Shown in pieces: positions 47,801-56,393 of a DNA stretch of 64,000 bases. The DNA lies in the NCBI RefSeq assembly GCF_000724545.1, contig NZ_JHBV01000039.1, forward strand, positions 229,717 through 293,716, in the 5' to 3' direction. Position 1 is the first letter of the stretch, and every line of letters starts with the position of its first letter. The DNA is from Aureispira sp. CCB-QB1 (GTDB taxonomy: Bacteria; Bacteroidota; Bacteroidia; Chitinophagales; Saprospiraceae). The notes beneath the pieces were generated by a model. The model was not told the DNA's origin. It searched no databases and saw only the letters and a program-made list of their open reading frames with translations. Position numbers and translations under genes: made by a program.

Positions 47801-47931
47801 AAGAGGAATTATTTGCTAAGATTGATGCTCAAATACAGTTGTTTAAAAAAATAAAGGAAGAAGATATCAAACAATTTAATACCTTATTCAGAGAGCGTAT
47901 GGTAGATGTGATTTGGATTGAAGAAGAGTAG
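44818..47931 (+). CDS. Asp-box (BNR) beta-propeller protein, glycosyl-hydrolase-like
   Basis: 1037 residues. Signal peptide about 1-24 (ending IQAQ). Two propellers are suggested by about eleven Asp-box motifs (S-x-D-x-G-x-T-W type): KTKDGGRSWSN, KSEDAGKTWVS, KSTDGGDSWQK, KSTDGGETWND, RSDNAGETWKK, RSEDGGKTFKQ, TYDRGATWST, TYNEGQSWTT, ISQDGGKNWDN, YTKNYGADW, ISYNNGQNWHS. RNIGPFRGGRSCAV opens the repeats. The last 250 residues are a helical and coiled-coil region. It resembles VPS10/sortilin-like and sialidase-type propellers annotated as glycosyl hydrolase, but no catalytic triad is recognised. No T9SS domain, so probably periplasmic or outer-membrane bound. Confidence 0.78.
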   Translation: MHYLTFVGTILLLTTYNFNRIQAQQSFPSKVDSTLYDTLQWRNIGPFRGGRSCAVTGVEGKRNLFYFGAAGGGVWKTKDGGRSWSNISDGFFGGSIGAIEVSKSDNNVIYVGGGERTVRGNVSMGYGIWKSEDAGKTWVSKGLKKSRHIARVRVHPTNHDIVYAASMGNLFKPNAERGIFKSTDGGDSWQKVLFVNNEVGAVDLVIDPTNPRILYATTWRISRTPYSLSSGGQGCGIWKSTDGGETWNDITKSKGLPTDTLGIIGITVSPANPDRVWAIIESKTGGLFRSDNAGETWKKVNDSRKLRQRAWYYSVIQADPKDENVVYVLNVRYHRSEDGGKTFKQFSAGHVDHHDLWIDPQDPERMIIGDDGGAQVTYDRGATWSTYHNQPTAQFYRVTTDNHFPYRIYAAQQDNSTIRIPHRTKGWGITEKDWESTAGCECGHIAVDPLDPEIVYGGCYDGYLQRKNHRNDQSRAINVWPDNPMGHGAEAMKYRFQWNFPLFFSPHDPKKLYTASNHLHVTYNEGQSWTTISPDLTTNDSSKQVSSGGPITQDNTSVEYYCTIFAACESPRVKDLLWTGSDDGLIHISQDGGKNWDNVTPKKMPKWMQINSIEADPFNDGGLYVAGTRYKMGDFKPYLYYTKNYGADWIEITKGISKEHFTRVIRADPNQEGLLYAGTESGVYISYNNGQNWHSLQLNLPIVPITDMTIKNNDLIVATQGRSIWILDDINILQQAKNELKEKDFHLYKPSTIYRMEGGQNWNAKGQGVNHTNGVALHYYLNLEPDSVSTELYIVNEQGDTCRRFSKDAKDKQDQIKLTKGAGIWTWNMNYKPAKTFPGMINFWASMAGPRALPGNYKAILVVDSVAQAVPFKIVNDPNSKATLEDLQEQFDFVESIRDKLTETHQTILDIRAIRQQLNNLSQRLKVDSTFSDLIDLSKSIDSTMTQIEKTLYQTKNQSPQDPLNFPIRLNNKLGHLNALSYGDYPPTAQAIAVKEELFAKIDAQIQLFKKIKEEDIKQFNTLFRERMVDVIWIEEE

Positions 47932-48034
47932 AAGGTATCTCAATACTTTAGGAGTAGAGGTGTTGTAAAAACATAGATTCAACTTGGTGAATAACTCATC
48001 TATTATACTATAATTGATAGAGGTACTCTATTGG

Positions 48035-48095
48035 TAATCAACTGCACAATACTCACGAAATACCACGAAGTAATGATACTATACAACTAACTATT
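48035..48095 (-). repeat. Decayed copy of the intergenic repeat
   Basis: Read on the minus strand: AATAGTTAGTTGTATAG, then ATTACTTCGTGGTATTTCG and TGAGTATTGTGCAGTTGATTA. It keeps the left end and CTTCGTGG core but is otherwise diverged. It ends 6 nt before the next start codon. Confidence 0.4.
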
Positions 48096-48101
48096 ATAAC
48101 T

Positions 48102-48716
48102 ATGAAAAATGTCATAACATTATTATTACTAGGAATGATAACAGCGATCAACGCTCAAACAAAGGTCGTGAAAACCCTAAATCCCCAAAAGTGCCCCAAT
48201 GTAAATATCAAAGTACCCAACCATTTGTTAGAGCATCAGGCATGGGATGAAGGGGGAGTGCGAATAGACATTACTGTTGAGGTTGATTTGCCCGAAGTGA
48301 TACTAAGAGAACTCGTAAAAGCAGGGCGGTATGCTTTGCAAGGAAAAAAAATGGAGACTTCTTATATTCTATCGGTGCCCAATATGGATATTCCACTTTT
48401 GGTAGAAGGTCAAAAGGTAAAAGAGGCGGTGTCTATTAATGTAACTACTCCTGAATATATTGTCATGAATAATACAGGCGTATTATACAAAGATATTGAT
48501 GAAGATGCTATTCGTGGAACTGTACGTTCTGATACTAGAGAAGAAATTGAGGCAATAATTCAACGTATGAAAGAAATACGAGAGGATTTGAATGTGCATA
48601 TCAAAATTGTCTCTAGTGCAAAGAACCAAACAGCAGATACTGCAACTTTTTTGTTGACGGTAGGGCGTCATACAGCAACAGTCAAAGAATTAGAATTTCC
48701 CGTTGTGGAGGATTGA
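48102..48716 (+). CDS. Secreted protein, function unknown
   Basis: 204 residues with a signal peptide (1-18, ending INAQ). The mature protein is beta-rich (VRIDITVEVDLPEVILREL, YILSVPNMDIPLLVEG, AVSINVTTPEYIVMNN) with a helical stretch (DTREEIEAIIQRMKEIRED) near the end. It faintly recalls DUF4097-type adhesin domains, but I cannot assign it. Confidence 0.6.
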   Translation: MKNVITLLLLGMITAINAQTKVVKTLNPQKCPNVNIKVPNHLLEHQAWDEGGVRIDITVEVDLPEVILRELVKAGRYALQGKKMETSYILSVPNMDIPLLVEGQKVKEAVSINVTTPEYIVMNNTGVLYKDIDEDAIRGTVRSDTREEIEAIIQRMKEIREDLNVHIKIVSSAKNQTADTATFLLTVGRHTATVKELEFPVVED

Positions 48717-48771
48717 TAGAATAGAGTTAATAAATAGCTATCACAGTATTTTTTACCAAAAAAGTAATCCA

Positions 48772-49128
48772 ATGAGTTATCATGTATACCTTTTTAGAAA
48801 AGAAGTTAAAGAACAAAACACAGGATTTGAATTTTTAGAAAATGAAAATTTGGTGTTGAATTTTACAGCAGAGCAATTTATATCTTTAAAAGAGAGATTG
48901 CTTAGATACCAGTTCCAGATTGAAAAAGAAACAGCTGATTCAATTGAGTTCAATTTCAAAGGAGGACAATATGGAATTGTTGCTATTTTGACAAAATCTC
49001 AACTGTCCTTTTCGTCTGGCTTTTCAGAAGATGGAATTTTTGAGATAGGCATGACAGCTTCTGAATTTACAGATACAGGGGATTTTGCTAAATTTGACCC
49101 TCAGTTGGGGGAGTGGGAGGAAATTTAG
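48772..49128 (+). CDS. Small cytoplasmic protein, function unknown
   Basis: 118 residues from ATG 48772 (MSYHVYLFRKEVKEQ). The frame extends back to 48703, inside the previous gene, but the first 23 residues are not protein-like. It has alternating strands and helices (LVLNFTAEQFISLKERLLRY, written as LVLNFTAEQFIS and LKERLLRY; YGIVAILTKSQLSFSSGFS). No signal peptide. The size and make-up recall immunity or DUF families of unknown role; no firm match. Confidence 0.5.
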   Translation: MSYHVYLFRKEVKEQNTGFEFLENENLVLNFTAEQFISLKERLLRYQFQIEKETADSIEFNFKGGQYGIVAILTKSQLSFSSGFSEDGIFEIGMTASEFTDTGDFAKFDPQLGEWEEI

Positions 49129-49191
49129 CAAAATCATAGATTAAATATTTAGGAGAATTTTTGCTGAAAACATCTCATCCGTGAAAAGGAT

Positions 49192-50217
49192 TCATTTTTC
49201 TTCTAAAAAGTCACGAACCAAACTATAATATACCTTCTCCTTTTTGTTGAGAATATCATGACCAGCTCCTTCTATAATTTTCAGTTGAGTATTGCTGAAA
49301 AGCTCTGTGTATTCTTTGGTATAACCCCATTTTTGATTGTCACATTGCCCTCTCAAAATCAATATAGCTGTATGCAACTTTTTTAATTTATTTCTTTTAT
49401 TTTCGACCTGATTAAAACTCTTTACAGTCATGATATGGCTATAGTATCCTCCACCACTTTCGTATGCTTCCTGATTTTCAATATGACAGTTAGTCGATTT
49501 ATTTAATTCTTTATTGAGACAGGTAAAAAAGTTATCAACTTCGTTATCCGTTACCAACTTTGAGTTGAATAAATAAGCCCACCGAAAGATTGTTCTACTT
49601 CGCCAAGTATATATTTTTTCATTGCCTTCTTTGTTAGAAAATTCAGGTTCTTTTAAATTTAAGTGATCTGGCGGTACTTCATTAGCTATGGATCGATTGA
49701 TAGGAAGTATGGGACCTGGACCAGTAAGAACAATTTTGTTTACGGTTTCTGGGTACTCTTGTAAATAATTAATAGCCAAACAAGCACCCCACGAGTGACC
49801 AATTAAAGTGACTTTATCGGCGCCAATTAGACGAACGATTTCTCTTAAATCCTCTCTGTGTCTTTTTACCGAGTATTGTGCAATGTTCTCTAATCTTGTG
49901 GAATGAGCGCTTCCTATTTGGTCGTAAAAGTATAAATCATGACCTTGCGTCCTCAATGGCGTCAATACTTCAATGATTCTGTTGGTAATTTTACCACCCG
50001 GTCCACCGTGTAGATAAATGATTGGTTCTTTCTTTTCAGAAGTATTTGCTTCTACTTTGGTATATCCAATTTTTACCCCTTTTTCTAATTGCCAATATTG
50101 AGTTCCCTTTCGCATTTTGAAAGGTTTTACATCATATTCAACCGGTATTAAAAATATAATTCCGAAAACCAGCATTCCCATTAATAGGATGAAACCAATA
50201 ATTTTGAGTTTCCTCAT
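49192..50217 (-). CDS. Alpha/beta-hydrolase, proline iminopeptidase-like (S33)
   Basis: 341 residues. One N-terminal membrane anchor or signal (about 7-25). Motifs HGGPGG (70-75), YDQIGSAHS, nucleophile Ser142 in LIGHSWGACLAI, and the catalytic His in EGAGHDILNKKE. The HGGPGG plus DQIGS pattern is that of proline iminopeptidases, which remove N-terminal Pro. The membrane anchor places it in the periplasm or facing it, unlike the usual cytoplasmic enzyme. Convergent with the small unknown gene. Confidence 0.83.
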   Translation of the reverse strand: MRKLKIIGFILLMGMLVFGIIFLIPVEYDVKPFKMRKGTQYWQLEKGVKIGYTKVEANTSEKKEPIIYLHGGPGGKITNRIIEVLTPLRTQGHDLYFYDQIGSAHSTRLENIAQYSVKRHREDLREIVRLIGADKVTLIGHSWGACLAINYLQEYPETVNKIVLTGPGPILPINRSIANEVPPDHLNLKEPEFSNKEGNEKIYTWRSRTIFRWAYLFNSKLVTDNEVDNFFTCLNKELNKSTNCHIENQEAYESGGGYYSHIMTVKSFNQVENKRNKLKKLHTAILILRGQCDNQKWGYTKEYTELFSNTQLKIIEGAGHDILNKKEKVYYSLVRDFLEEK

Positions 50218-50321
50218 TTCAATTTTATTTTGCTTGCCTCAATTGTAGTGGTTTAGAACATAGTTTAAACGAACTATTTATAACCGTCATAGCTTGCTTG
50301 AATTATAAATCTTAGATGTGC

Positions 50322-51368
50322 TTATTGACGACGCTTTTTTTTCTTGCGTTTTCCTTTGCCAGCAGGCGAACGAGTTTCCAAGATGTAGTTGCTAATCATT
50401 TGCATCATTTCATCGGGTAATTGATAAGCAATAAATGGAAGGTTTACCAAAAATATTTCATAGATAATAAACTCATCAAGTTGTTGATTTTTAAATGCCT
50501 TATCTAATGCTTTAAAGAATGGTTGTTTGTTAATTTTTTTATTATCAATATTTAGAATATAAAAACTTGCTAAAGCTTCTTTTTCTTCTAAGATCGAAAA
50601 TTCCTCATCAGGAGAGACGCCCATTGAAGCTCGATAACCTGGTTCGTATGCCCAGGCTGCCTTGGTCAATGCGTAAGACATCCAATCTAAGTCGTAATAA
50701 ACTTCAACTTTTTGAGAATCTGTAGAGACCAATTTATATTGAGGATTAAAGGTCCAGTCTTCATAATTTTTCTTAAATAAACTCATGATATCTTGGAGTT
50801 CCACTGTAATCATTTGGTGGTTTCGATTCAAAATATGTGCTGTGGTATATGCTTCGAGCGCTTTGTCAAAGTCTTTGATGGAGGCATAGGATCTAGCCAA
50901 GAACCAATGACCAATATAATCAATAGGATTTTGTTGGATAGCTTGTTTGTAGAGGCGAATAGATTTTTGTACATCACCTTCTAGATAATAAGTTTGCCCG
51001 ATATAAGTTGTCAACTTAGAATACTCTGGGTAGTCTTGTTTTATCTCTTGGTAAATTTTTCTTGCTTTGGCATATTTCTTTTCTCTAAAAGCTGCTTCCG
51101 CTTGTTCTTTGAGTACGGCAGCTTCCTCAGAGAGTTGAACGGCCTTAGTCAATAATTGTCCTTCTTTTTCTTCGCGATAAAAATCACTCGTATTCAAATT
51201 GTACATTTGCTCTTTGAGTGGAATAGGCTCCTCAAGTCGATTGATAGTATAGCTTAGAGTGGATTTGTCTAAAATTTCAAAAATTTCTTTAGGAGTGTGC
51301 AAATCTTGAGCTATTAGACCACTATAAGATAAGCACAGAGCGAAGAATAGCATTTTTTTTAAGAACAT
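50322..51368 (-). CDS. Secreted TPR-repeat protein
   Basis: 348 residues. Signal peptide 1-20 (ending LIAQ). Residues about 80-205 contain TPR units: AEAAFREKKYAKARKIYQEI, TYIGQTYYLEGDVQKSIRLY and IGHWFLARSYASIKDFDKALEAY, each read here as helix pairs. A helical region follows (to about 330), then a strongly basic tail (GKGKRKKKKRRQ) that is odd for an exported protein. Probably a protein-interaction adaptor. Preceded on the chromosome by the LRR gene, same strand, 150 nt apart. Confidence 0.75.
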   Translation of the reverse strand: MFLKKMLFFALCLSYSGLIAQDLHTPKEIFEILDKSTLSYTINRLEEPIPLKEQMYNLNTSDFYREEKEGQLLTKAVQLSEEAAVLKEQAEAAFREKKYAKARKIYQEIKQDYPEYSKLTTYIGQTYYLEGDVQKSIRLYKQAIQQNPIDYIGHWFLARSYASIKDFDKALEAYTTAHILNRNHQMITVELQDIMSLFKKNYEDWTFNPQYKLVSTDSQKVEVYYDLDWMSYALTKAAWAYEPGYRASMGVSPDEEFSILEEKEALASFYILNIDNKKINKQPFFKALDKAFKNQQLDEFIIYEIFLVNLPFIAYQLPDEMMQMISNYILETRSPAGKGKRKKKKRRQ

Positions 51369-51518
51369 GGTTTTAGTTTTTAGGTTGTAAGTAAAATTAA
51401 CACGTGATAATGTTAGGAATGGATATTTGTAAAATAGGTAATATAAAAAAATACAAGTATTTATTGTTGAATACCGTGTAAATTAACATGTTTAGGACAA
51501 AAAGAAGAATAATTCTTG

Positions 51519-53270
51519 CTATTCCCAAGCAACAGCACAATGAGGTAGGCGAGCTTCGATAAATGCTCGTTTTTCTAAAGGGATGGCGTTGTTGAGTAAA
51601 CGTAATTTTCGCAATGCCACCAAATCTAAAATAGATGGAGGAAGTTTGGAAAGTTGGTTCCCCTCTAAGTTGAGGTGGTTGAGGTAAATTAATTTCCCAA
51701 TAGATTCAGGGATGGTTTCTAGATTATTATAACCAAGATCCAAATAAAGGAGTTTTTTTAACTTTCCGAGTGCCTTTGGAATACTTTTTAGGCGGTTGTT
51801 TTCCAAGTGCAATTGTCTTAAGTTTTCTAATTGCTCGAAAGAGTTAGGGAGTTGGGTTAAATTATTGAGTCGTAAATCTAATAATGTTAACTTAGTTAGT
51901 TTGCCAACAGACTCTGGTAGTGATGAAAAGGAATTAAAGCCAATTTTTAATTCTTGTAAAATGGTTAAATTTTCAAAAAATAATGGCAAGGTTGATAATT
52001 CATTGTTGCTAATGTCTAGATATTGCAATTGTTTTAAATGAATAATATTTTGTGGCAACAATTGCAACTGGTTGGCACTTAAATCCAAGTGTTGAAGCTC
52101 TGTTAGTAGCCCAATTTCTTCGGGGATTGTACTCAACAGATTGTTGCTAAGTGTTAGGTGCTTCAAATGTATAAAATAACCAATCCAATAAGGCAACTCT
52201 TCTAAGTTTTTGAAACTCAGGTCTAAATATTCAAGCTTGGTTATGTTTTCGATATTTTTAGGAATATAATCAATTTCATTCCAATCTAATTGTAGTGTTT
52301 GTAGGTTGGATAATTCTCCAAATGACTCAGGCAAAGAGACCAGTTCAGAACCTCTCAAATCTAGATATTCCAAACTAGATAATTCACCAAAAGAGGAGGG
52401 GAGCATCTGAAGCTTATTCCATTGGAATGACAACCGCTCTAGATGGGATAAATTGCCAAAAAATTCAGGTAATTGAATTAAGTTATTTGAAGAAAGCTCC
52501 AAAACACGAAGTTGGTTCAAATTGCCAAAAGAATAGGGCAGTTCCATAATTTTATTTCTTGATAAATTGAGGTAACTCAACTGTTCCAAATTGCCAATAG
52601 AATTGGGAAGTGCTCTAAGTTTGTTTCCCTCCAAATCCAAAAACTGTAATTGATGAAGTCGATCAATTGATTCTGGTATTTCGGATAGATTATTTTTAGA
52701 CAATAGTAGAAATTTAAGTTTTGGAAAACGAAGGATAGAACTTGGAAATGTTTCTAAACCTTGATGACTCAAGTCTAAAACTTCTGTTTTAAGGGTGAGA
52801 TCTTGGACGGATTTTGCCAAAAGAAAAAGTTGTCCTAAACTATCTAGCCAATACTGATGCTTGCCTTTTTGTACAACAGCGTGTGCCGTTGACGGTGAAA
52901 AGGGGAGTGCTGTGTTGTATTCATAGGGAAATACAACCTTTCCTTGTGCATTTAGATAGCCATATTTTCCATTTTGATAATCTAATACCAAGTTAGAATT
53001 GCCTAAGGGGTAATTGCCTTTTTGTCGATGTTCATACAACAATTCAAATAAAGCATGGATCTTTTTGTGAATACTGCCAGAAAATGTAGGGTCGCAGACT
53101 TGTACAGCTTGATAATGTGCTAGTGCTTGTTTGTATTCTCCTTGCAACAGGTAGTAGTTGGCGTTTTCTAATAACTCCTTGCAGTTAGGAGTAGCCGATT
53201 GTGCCGCTATGAATAGTGGATATAAAAATAGAAAAAATAGTGTTGTTATTATTTTCATAAATAAAATCAC
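51519..53270 (-). CDS. Secreted leucine-rich-repeat protein with WG-like N-terminal region
   Basis: 583 residues from 53270; an in-frame ATG at 53258 (MKIITTLFFLFLYP) is equally possible. Signal peptide to about residue 23. Residues about 28-70 are TPR-like, about 80-150 a WG beta-repeat (GKYGYLNAQGKVVFPYEYN). The rest, about 160-570, is 17 tandem 23-residue LRRs (L-x-x-L-P-x-x-[IF]-G-x-L, x-x-L-x-x-L-x-L-x-x-N) and a short cap. Regular spacing and no gaps indicate a single curved solenoid for protein binding. No T9SS domain. Ends in a short hairpin with T-rich flank. Confidence 0.85.
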   Translation of the reverse strand: MILFMKIITTLFFLFLYPLFIAAQSATPNCKELLENANYYLLQGEYKQALAHYQAVQVCDPTFSGSIHKKIHALFELLYEHRQKGNYPLGNSNLVLDYQNGKYGYLNAQGKVVFPYEYNTALPFSPSTAHAVVQKGKHQYWLDSLGQLFLLAKSVQDLTLKTEVLDLSHQGLETFPSSILRFPKLKFLLLSKNNLSEIPESIDRLHQLQFLDLEGNKLRALPNSIGNLEQLSYLNLSRNKIMELPYSFGNLNQLRVLELSSNNLIQLPEFFGNLSHLERLSFQWNKLQMLPSSFGELSSLEYLDLRGSELVSLPESFGELSNLQTLQLDWNEIDYIPKNIENITKLEYLDLSFKNLEELPYWIGYFIHLKHLTLSNNLLSTIPEEIGLLTELQHLDLSANQLQLLPQNIIHLKQLQYLDISNNELSTLPLFFENLTILQELKIGFNSFSSLPESVGKLTKLTLLDLRLNNLTQLPNSFEQLENLRQLHLENNRLKSIPKALGKLKKLLYLDLGYNNLETIPESIGKLIYLNHLNLEGNQLSKLPPSILDLVALRKLRLLNNAIPLEKRAFIEARLPHCAVAWE

Positions 53271-53505
53271 TTGGAAGTCTCTTGGGCATTATTAATTGAT
53301 ATTAGACAAAATCCCTGAGAACCATTGTTGCAAATTTTTATATACTACATAATGTAACAATTTGTTAGAGAAAAATACAAGGCTTTATGATGATTCAATT
53401 ATTGGCTGTGGTTATTACTAACTTTAATGGAATAGCTACGAAAAAGGTCAACTGTTGAATTAGGACTTTTATGGGAAATATTATTTTGAAGCAATTCTTA
53501 TAAAC

Positions 53506-53572
53506 AATAGTTAGCTGCGCTGCTACTGCGTGGTTTCAACGACCACGAAGTAGCAGCATAGCTAACTACTAT
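53506..53572. repeat. Head-to-head repeat pair forming a long hairpin
   Basis: The left arm (53508-53534: TAGTTAGCTGCGCTG, then CTACTGCGTGGT) pairs with the right arm (53542-53568: ACCACGAAGTAGCAG, then CATAGCTAACTA) in 24 of 27 positions, across the 7-nt loop TTCAACG. Its first 36 bases match the single copy at 20389 with two differences. If transcribed it would be a very stable RNA hairpin. Confidence 0.75.
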
Positions 53573-53677
53573 ATAAAAATACCTTTCCCAAATTTTTAGT
53601 AGGTATAAAAGGTTTCTACTCTGTTTCTGTTTGGTTTAAATTAAGAACAGCTTCTAGGAAAATTCAAGTTCTAATCG

Positions 53678-53685
53678 TATCTTTG
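53678..53685 (+). promoter_or_regulatory. Possible -7 promoter element
   Basis: TATCTTTG is an exact match to TAnnTTTG, the Bacteroidota primary sigma -7 box. No TTG -33 box is seen at the right distance, and the next gene starts 350 nt on, so support is modest. Confidence 0.3.
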
Positions 53686-53874
53686 CTTTTACGACCATTA
53701 TAATAAATTTAGTACATTCTAGACTTAGCGACATTACACATACAATAACGTAAATTTGTAACGATTTGTAACAATACTAGTTGCGAATTTCTTTAACTTT
53801 TGTTTGTATATGTGTACTTAATGAATTATCAAAGAGTGGGTTGGAGTATGAATAAGCTTTTATAGTTGATGTTT

Positions 53875-53905
53875 TAGTAGTTAGTTGTGTTGCTATTTCG
53901 ATCAG
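53875..53905 (+). repeat. Decayed copy of the intergenic repeat
   Basis: TAGTAGTTAGTTGTGTTGCT followed by ATTTCGATCAG keeps the left end and the first half of the core. Confidence 0.35.
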
Positions 53906-54037
53906 CTTGGTTAATAATCAATAGTTTAGGGTGGATTGTGGTAGTGTTGTTGATTATTAGTTTGTTATGGCGGTGTTGGTGAAGACAAACACAAAAGCTT
54001 TACTTCAATAGGACGTAGCCTAAAAATACGAAATTTT

Positions 54038-55045
54038 ATGAATAAAGTTGTTAATAAGAATAGAATAATAGGGGAACGCATCGGCGGTAAGCCAGGACCT
54101 TTAATGATTGTTTTTGCTCAAATTCATGGAAATGAACCTGCTGGATATAAGGCGGTTCAGGAGTTGTTTAAAGCAATTGATGCAGAATATATTAAAAATC
54201 CTAAGTTTGAGTTTTGTGGTAGAATCGTTGCTTTGTTGGGAAATATGAAAGCAGCGGCAGCAAATGTACGATATATAGAGAAGGATTTGAATAGGAGTTG
54301 GTTGCCACAAGAGATTAATCGCATTCGTCAAATAGAAAATATAGCAGATTTAGATGCTGAAGATCAAGAGATCAAAGAGAATTTAGAATTAATTGATGCT
54401 TATATTGATTTGTGCCAACCTCCTAGAGTTGTTGTTTTAGATTTGCATACAACGACTGCACATGGAGGAATCTTTACAATTCCTTCACAAAATCCAGAAG
54501 CGAGAAGAATTGGTTTAAATATGCATGCGCCCGTATTGCACGGATTTTTGGATGGCTTAAAAGGTACTACCTTACATTATTTTTCACAAGAAAATTTTGA
54601 AGTAGATATGAATGCTGTTTGCTTTGAGGCAGGGCAGCATCAAAGTGAAGATTCTTATAAGCATGCTGTCTCTGCAATTATCCAGTGTTTTAAATCGATA
54701 GGAGGTTTTTATGCAAAAGATATAGAAAATAAACACGATCAACTGTTAGAAGAACGGTCCAAGGGGCTTCCATTAGAAGCTAAGTTGATGTATGTGCATC
54801 AAATAAAACCAGATGATAACTTTAAAATGATTGACAGCAAGGTTTATAGCAACTTTGACCCTATTGAAAAGGGAGAAATTTTGGCATACGATAAAAATGG
54901 ACCTGTATGTTCTCCTTATGATGGTCTGATTTTGATGCCGTTGTACCAACAACAAGGGAGCGATGGTTTTTTTGTTATTCAAGAAATAACGGCTCGCTCG
55001 AAAGAAGAACAAAATTCTAACCCTGTGGCTTCTAATCTTTCTTAA
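54038..55045 (+). CDS. Succinylglutamate desuccinylase/aspartoacylase family protein
   Basis: 335 residues. Zinc-dependent amidohydrolase of the M14-like AstE/AspA family. Zinc ligands: His30 and Glu33 in AQIHGNEPAG, and His137 in VLDLHTTTAHGG. VCFEAGQH supplies the catalytic Glu (near residue 195-200). The C-terminal 60 residues are a beta domain (EKGEILAYDKNGPVCSPYDG) as in the family. It cleaves an acyl group from an N-acyl amino acid; the specific substrate is unknown and no arginine-succinyltransferase genes are nearby. Confidence 0.82.
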   Translation: MNKVVNKNRIIGERIGGKPGPLMIVFAQIHGNEPAGYKAVQELFKAIDAEYIKNPKFEFCGRIVALLGNMKAAAANVRYIEKDLNRSWLPQEINRIRQIENIADLDAEDQEIKENLELIDAYIDLCQPPRVVVLDLHTTTAHGGIFTIPSQNPEARRIGLNMHAPVLHGFLDGLKGTTLHYFSQENFEVDMNAVCFEAGQHQSEDSYKHAVSAIIQCFKSIGGFYAKDIENKHDQLLEERSKGLPLEAKLMYVHQIKPDDNFKMIDSKVYSNFDPIEKGEILAYDKNGPVCSPYDGLILMPLYQQQGSDGFFVIQEITARSKEEQNSNPVASNLS

Positions 55046-55384
55046 TAGAGCATTTATGAGATATAGGTTTTGTTAACGACAGAATTTGCACCTATTTCTA
55101 GGTATTGCTCTAAAAGGTTTACCTTTTGAAGGTTAAGTAATCGTTTTTGTTCTTCTTTTTCTGACCTCTTACTTAATTGAATTATAAATAGTGTGCGCTA
55201 TCTTGAATTAGTACTTGATTGTGTTGCTACTGTGTGGTCGTGAACTATTTTTTATGGTTCGTAAGTTTTATTAATTCTTAGTTTACATTAACTTAGAGGG
55301 AAATAGGACACTTACTCAAATACCTAAACCAAGACAATAAGCAGCTACAATGCCCCCTAGTAGCTTTCATGTAAAAAAAATAAA
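55046..55384. other. Non-coding region upstream of the ECF sigma gene
   Basis: 339 bases, AT-rich, containing the decayed repeat copy at 55208-55249. No autoregulatory promoter motif could be defined by eye. Confidence 0.35.
55208..55249 (+). repeat. Copy of the intergenic repeat
   Basis: TTAGTACTTGATTGTG, then TTGCTACTGTGTGGTCG and TGAACTATT. The core and the right end are kept; the left end is diverged. Confidence 0.5.
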
Positions 55385-55966
55385 ATGAAAGAATCTATTT
55401 CTCAGAAAATTGATGTGGCTCATTGGGTCAATACGCATAGTGATGCCCTTTATCGGTATGCTTACTCCAAAACAGGGGATCGGCATGTTGCAGAAGATTT
55501 AGTACAAGAGGCTTTTTTAGGTGCTTTGCAGAGCACAAAGCAAGCTGGAGAAATTCAAAACCAAAAATCGTGGTTGTTCTCTATTCTTAGAAACAAAATT
55601 GTTGATCATTATCGAAAACTAGAACGAGAAAGCAAACAAGCTACGCATGGATATAGTGAGGAGGAGATGGATGAGAATGCTCATTTTATAGGAATGGGAA
55701 TGTGGCGCAAAGAAGCAAGAGATATTTCTTGGACCAATACAGAAAATTTAATCACAGACCAAGAATTTAATGCTGTCTTGGATGCTTGCTTGACGAAATT
55801 GCCAGAACACTATCGAACAGTTGTACGCCTAAAGATTATGGAAAGCGAAAATACAGATCTTATCTGTCAAGATTTGGGAATCAGCAATACCAATCTCTGG
55901 CAAATAATTCACCGAACAAAGCTTCGATTGCGTGCTTGTATCAACAAGTATTGGTTTCAAGCTTAG
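55385..55966 (+). CDS. ECF-type RNA polymerase sigma factor
   Basis: 193 residues. Region 2 is ALYRYAYSKTGDRHVAEDLVQ and EAFLGALQ (about 22-50), followed by KSWLFSILRNKIVDHYRK. Region 4 is LTKLPEHYRTVVRLKIMESENTDLICQDLGI, read here as PEHYRTVVRLKIMES and DLICQDLGIS, with the helix-turn-helix LGISNTNLWQIIHRTKLRL. No region 3, so extracytoplasmic-function type. The neighbouring gene is a small zinc-finger protein of anti-sigma type, 75 nt downstream, and a haem protein and a cytochrome peroxidase follow. Together they may be a stress-response unit. Confidence 0.88.
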   Translation: MKESISQKIDVAHWVNTHSDALYRYAYSKTGDRHVAEDLVQEAFLGALQSTKQAGEIQNQKSWLFSILRNKIVDHYRKLERESKQATHGYSEEEMDENAHFIGMGMWRKEARDISWTNTENLITDQEFNAVLDACLTKLPEHYRTVVRLKIMESENTDLICQDLGISNTNLWQIIHRTKLRLRACINKYWFQA

Positions 55967-56040
55967 CTATACGCAGATGTTCTATAAAAATCTAGAATTT
56001 AAGGGGGCAAATTCCCTTTTTAATCGATACTAACTTCATT

Positions 56041-56292
56041 ATGTATACTTGTAAAAAAGCCACTCAATTAATAGAAAAGGAAGCAACGGAAAACCTTTCT
56101 ATTTTGACCAAAATACGACTAAAAATGCACTTAATGATGTGCAAAGCTTGCGCCGCTTACAAAAAACAAAGCCAATTATTATCATTTTGGATAAAAAATA
56201 AAAAAGCCTCAAATGTAGAACAAATGGGGCTTTCAGAGGATTTTAAAAAAGAAATGATAAAAAAAATGAAAAAAAAGCAAATGGATATGTAA
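56041..56292 (+). CDS. Small zinc-finger anti-sigma-factor-like protein
   Basis: 83 residues. MYTCKKATQL opens it, and HLMMCKACAAY holds His30-x3-Cys34-x2-Cys37, the ZAS (zinc-containing anti-sigma) motif; Cys4 could be the fourth ligand. No membrane segment, so a soluble, cytoplasmic anti-sigma. Its position after the ECF gene and the same strand make it the likely regulator of that sigma. The remainder is a basic helix (MIKKMKKKQMDM). Confidence 0.75.
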   Translation: MYTCKKATQLIEKEATENLSILTKIRLKMHLMMCKACAAYKKQSQLLSFWIKNKKASNVEQMGLSEDFKKEMIKKMKKKQMDM

Positions 56293-56393
56293 GGATTCTG
56301 TCATTTTTACGACTATATAAATAAAAGACAGTTCATGTAGTATTACTACTCTGTAAGTACTACCATTTTTATCCATCACAATTATTAAGAAAA

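Larger units (their letters stand above)
53271..54037. other. Large divergent intergenic region with repeat elements
   Basis: 767 bases. Contents: the head-to-head repeat hairpin (53506-53572), a decayed copy (53875-53905), and a TATCTTTG matching the Bacteroidota -7 consensus (53678-53685). No ORF that I can support. Confidence 0.5.
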
